Below, one piece after another: positions 13,102 to 14,220 of a stretch of 14,220 bases of DNA (position 1 is its first letter; each line of letters starts with the position of its first letter). The DNA comes from Coriobacteriia bacterium (GTDB lineage: Bacteria > Actinomycetota > Coriobacteriia > Coriobacteriales > UBA8131): the NCBI GenBank assembly GCA_009779015.1, contig WRFC01000010.1:1-14220 (forward strand). Reading direction: 5' to 3'. Both the position numbers and the translations under genes were made by a program. The notes below the pieces were generated by a model. It was not told where the DNA came from, made no database searches, and worked only from the letters and a program-made list of their open reading frames with translations.

Positions 13102-13183
13102 TAACAACTGGAACCATTAGAGCCAGCATGTCAAGAATAACTCACAGGCATTACATATCGCTGATTCATATAAAGGGGTGTTC

Positions 13184-14176
13184 ATGCGAGTCGTTTTAGA
13201 TGTTGAAGGCGGCGATCACGCCCCCGGCCCCTGCCTTGAGGGGGCCGAGCTGGCGTTGGCCCAAGACCCGGGCCTTGAGCTCGTGCTCGTCGGACTGCCC
13301 GAGCATGTCCAAGGCTTGGGGGCGGGCTTGGCCGAGCGCTATCCGGGGCGGGCTATCGGGCATGCGGCCACACAGGTCATCGGCATGGACGAGCATCCCG
13401 CCGAGGCCGTGCGCAACAAGCCCGACTCGTCGCTGGTCGTGTCGGCCAAGCTGGTCAAAGAGGGCGAGGCCGAGGGCTTTTTCTCGGCCGGCTCGTCGGG
13501 TGCCTGCATGGCTGCCGCGACCCTCTACACGGGGCGCATCAAAGGCGTTTCGCGTCCCGCCATCGCCGCTATCTTGCCGGGACGCAAAGGGCCGGTCGTA
13601 TTGGCCGACGTCGGTGCCAATGCGGACGTCAACCCAGAGTACCTGCTGCAGTTCGCCTACATGACCAAGGCCTATGCCGAGGCCGTCTTAGGCATCACCG
13701 AGCCGCGGGTCGGCCTTGTGAACATCGGCGCAGAAGACACCAAGGGCTCGCAGCTGGCCAAAGAGGCCTATGCCTGCTTAAAGCAGGGCTTTGCGGGTTT
13801 TGCCGGCAATGCCGAGGGCCACGATATCTTGTCCGGGGCCTTTGACTGTGTTGTCACAGACGGCTTTACCGGCAATGTCATCTTAAAGACCATCGAAGGC
13901 GTCTCGACGCTCTTTTTTAGCGAGCTTAAAGAGATGCTCGGTGCCAACCTGCGCAGCAAACTGGCTGCCGCCCTGGCGATGCCCGGGCTGCGCGGCATCA
14001 AAGAGCGCTTTTCGGCCGAGGCGGTCGGGGGCGCGCCTTTGTTGGGCGTCCAAGGGAGCTGCCTGGTCGGGCACGGCTCGTCCAGCGCCCAGGCGATTGC
14101 CAACGGCATCGCCGCAACGGCAAAAGCAGCGCGGGCCGGCCTGCCCGCCCTTATAGCACAGGCAATCGAGCCATAA
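13184..14176 (+). CDS. plsX: Phosphate acyltransferase PlsX
   Basis: A 330-aa enzyme that converts acyl-ACP and phosphate to acyl-phosphate, the donor for PlsY in phosphatidic acid synthesis. Conserved blocks run in order: MRVVLDVEGGDHAPGP (family DAMGGDxAP), EGFFSAGSSGACMAAA, VVLADVGANADVNPEYLLQFA, PRVGLVNIGAEDTKGS, NAEGHDILSGAFDCVVTDGF then TGNVILKT, and GGAPLLGVQGSCLVGHGSS. ATG 13184 is preceded by AAAGGGG (13172-13178) and gives the family N-terminus; a GTG at 13178 would overlap the Shine-Dalgarno. It has its own promoter region after the rpmF terminator. The N-terminal A-M of the family motif is replaced by V-E. Confidence 0.96.
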   Translation: MRVVLDVEGGDHAPGPCLEGAELALAQDPGLELVLVGLPEHVQGLGAGLAERYPGRAIGHAATQVIGMDEHPAEAVRNKPDSSLVVSAKLVKEGEAEGFFSAGSSGACMAAATLYTGRIKGVSRPAIAAILPGRKGPVVLADVGANADVNPEYLLQFAYMTKAYAEAVLGITEPRVGLVNIGAEDTKGSQLAKEAYACLKQGFAGFAGNAEGHDILSGAFDCVVTDGFTGNVILKTIEGVSTLFFSELKEMLGANLRSKLAAALAMPGLRGIKERFSAEAVGGAPLLGVQGSCLVGHGSSSAQAIANGIAATAKAARAGLPALIAQAIEP

Positions 14177-14191
14177 AGGGTGTGTGTTGAA

Positions 14192-14220
14192 ATGCCAGAC
14201 AATCCTGATCAAGGCCCCGC
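14192..14220 (+). CDS. Start of a downstream gene, cut by the window end
   Basis: ATG 14192 opens a frame of nine codons (MPDNPDQGP) to the end of the window, 15 nt after plsX, with AAAGGG (14175-14180) as a possible Shine-Dalgarno. In many genomes plsX is followed by acpP or rnc (RNase III); nothing in the visible residues decides between them. Confidence 0.35.

Noticed and set aside
1..14220. GGCCGGCC words as a DNA-uptake-like signal next to comM/dprA
   Set aside because: Many copies are explained by Ala-Gly (GCC GGC) codons in a GC-rich genome; a genome-wide count would be needed.

Overview
The window is about 14.2 kb of GC-rich bacterial chromosome with every supported gene on the + strand. 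The gene set (rplS, rnhB, yraN, comM, dprA, trmFO, xerC, rpmF, plsX), the GC-rich codon use, a folate-dependent TrmFO, a small Cys-rich protein of a family I know from anaerobes, and a cupin-regulator/AMP-ligase pair all suggest an anaerobic actinobacterium of the class Coriobacteriia. This is inference from family knowledge; no 16S gene or other direct marker is present.

Region 1 (1-3409): an XRE-cupin regulator, an AMP-dependent acyl-CoA synthetase 14 nt downstream, and a pyridoxamine kinase form a probable co-directional unit. Region 2 (3410-5199): a single secreted or surface protein with a signal peptide, a roughly 560-bp in-frame Gly/Asp/Gln/Thr/Pro tandem repeat and a C-terminal membrane anchor, followed by the rplS promoter. 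Region 3 (5200-11964): a conserved housekeeping run, rplS - rnhB - yraN - comM - dprA - trmFO - xerC. It covers ribosome assembly, RNA primer removal, DNA uptake and recombination, tRNA T-loop methylation and chromosome dimer resolution. comM/dprA and trmFO/xerC overlap by 4 nt or nearly abut, so they are probably translationally coupled. A terminator built from GGCTGA-type hexamer repeats ends this run.

Region 4 (11965-14220): a monocistronic small six-cysteine protein of unknown function, then rpmF behind a structured leader containing a terminator-like hairpin, a very strong terminator after rpmF, and plsX with its own candidate promoter and operator-like palindrome. The first codons of one more gene run off the end.

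No phage, IS element, CRISPR array, tRNA or rRNA gene is visible. The most unusual points are: rnhB, whose conserved N-terminus has no ATG/GTG/TTG and seems to start at an AUC after a strong Shine-Dalgarno; the probable attenuator ahead of rpmF; the repeat-rich anchored surface protein; and a hairpin that would mask the yraN ribosome binding site.
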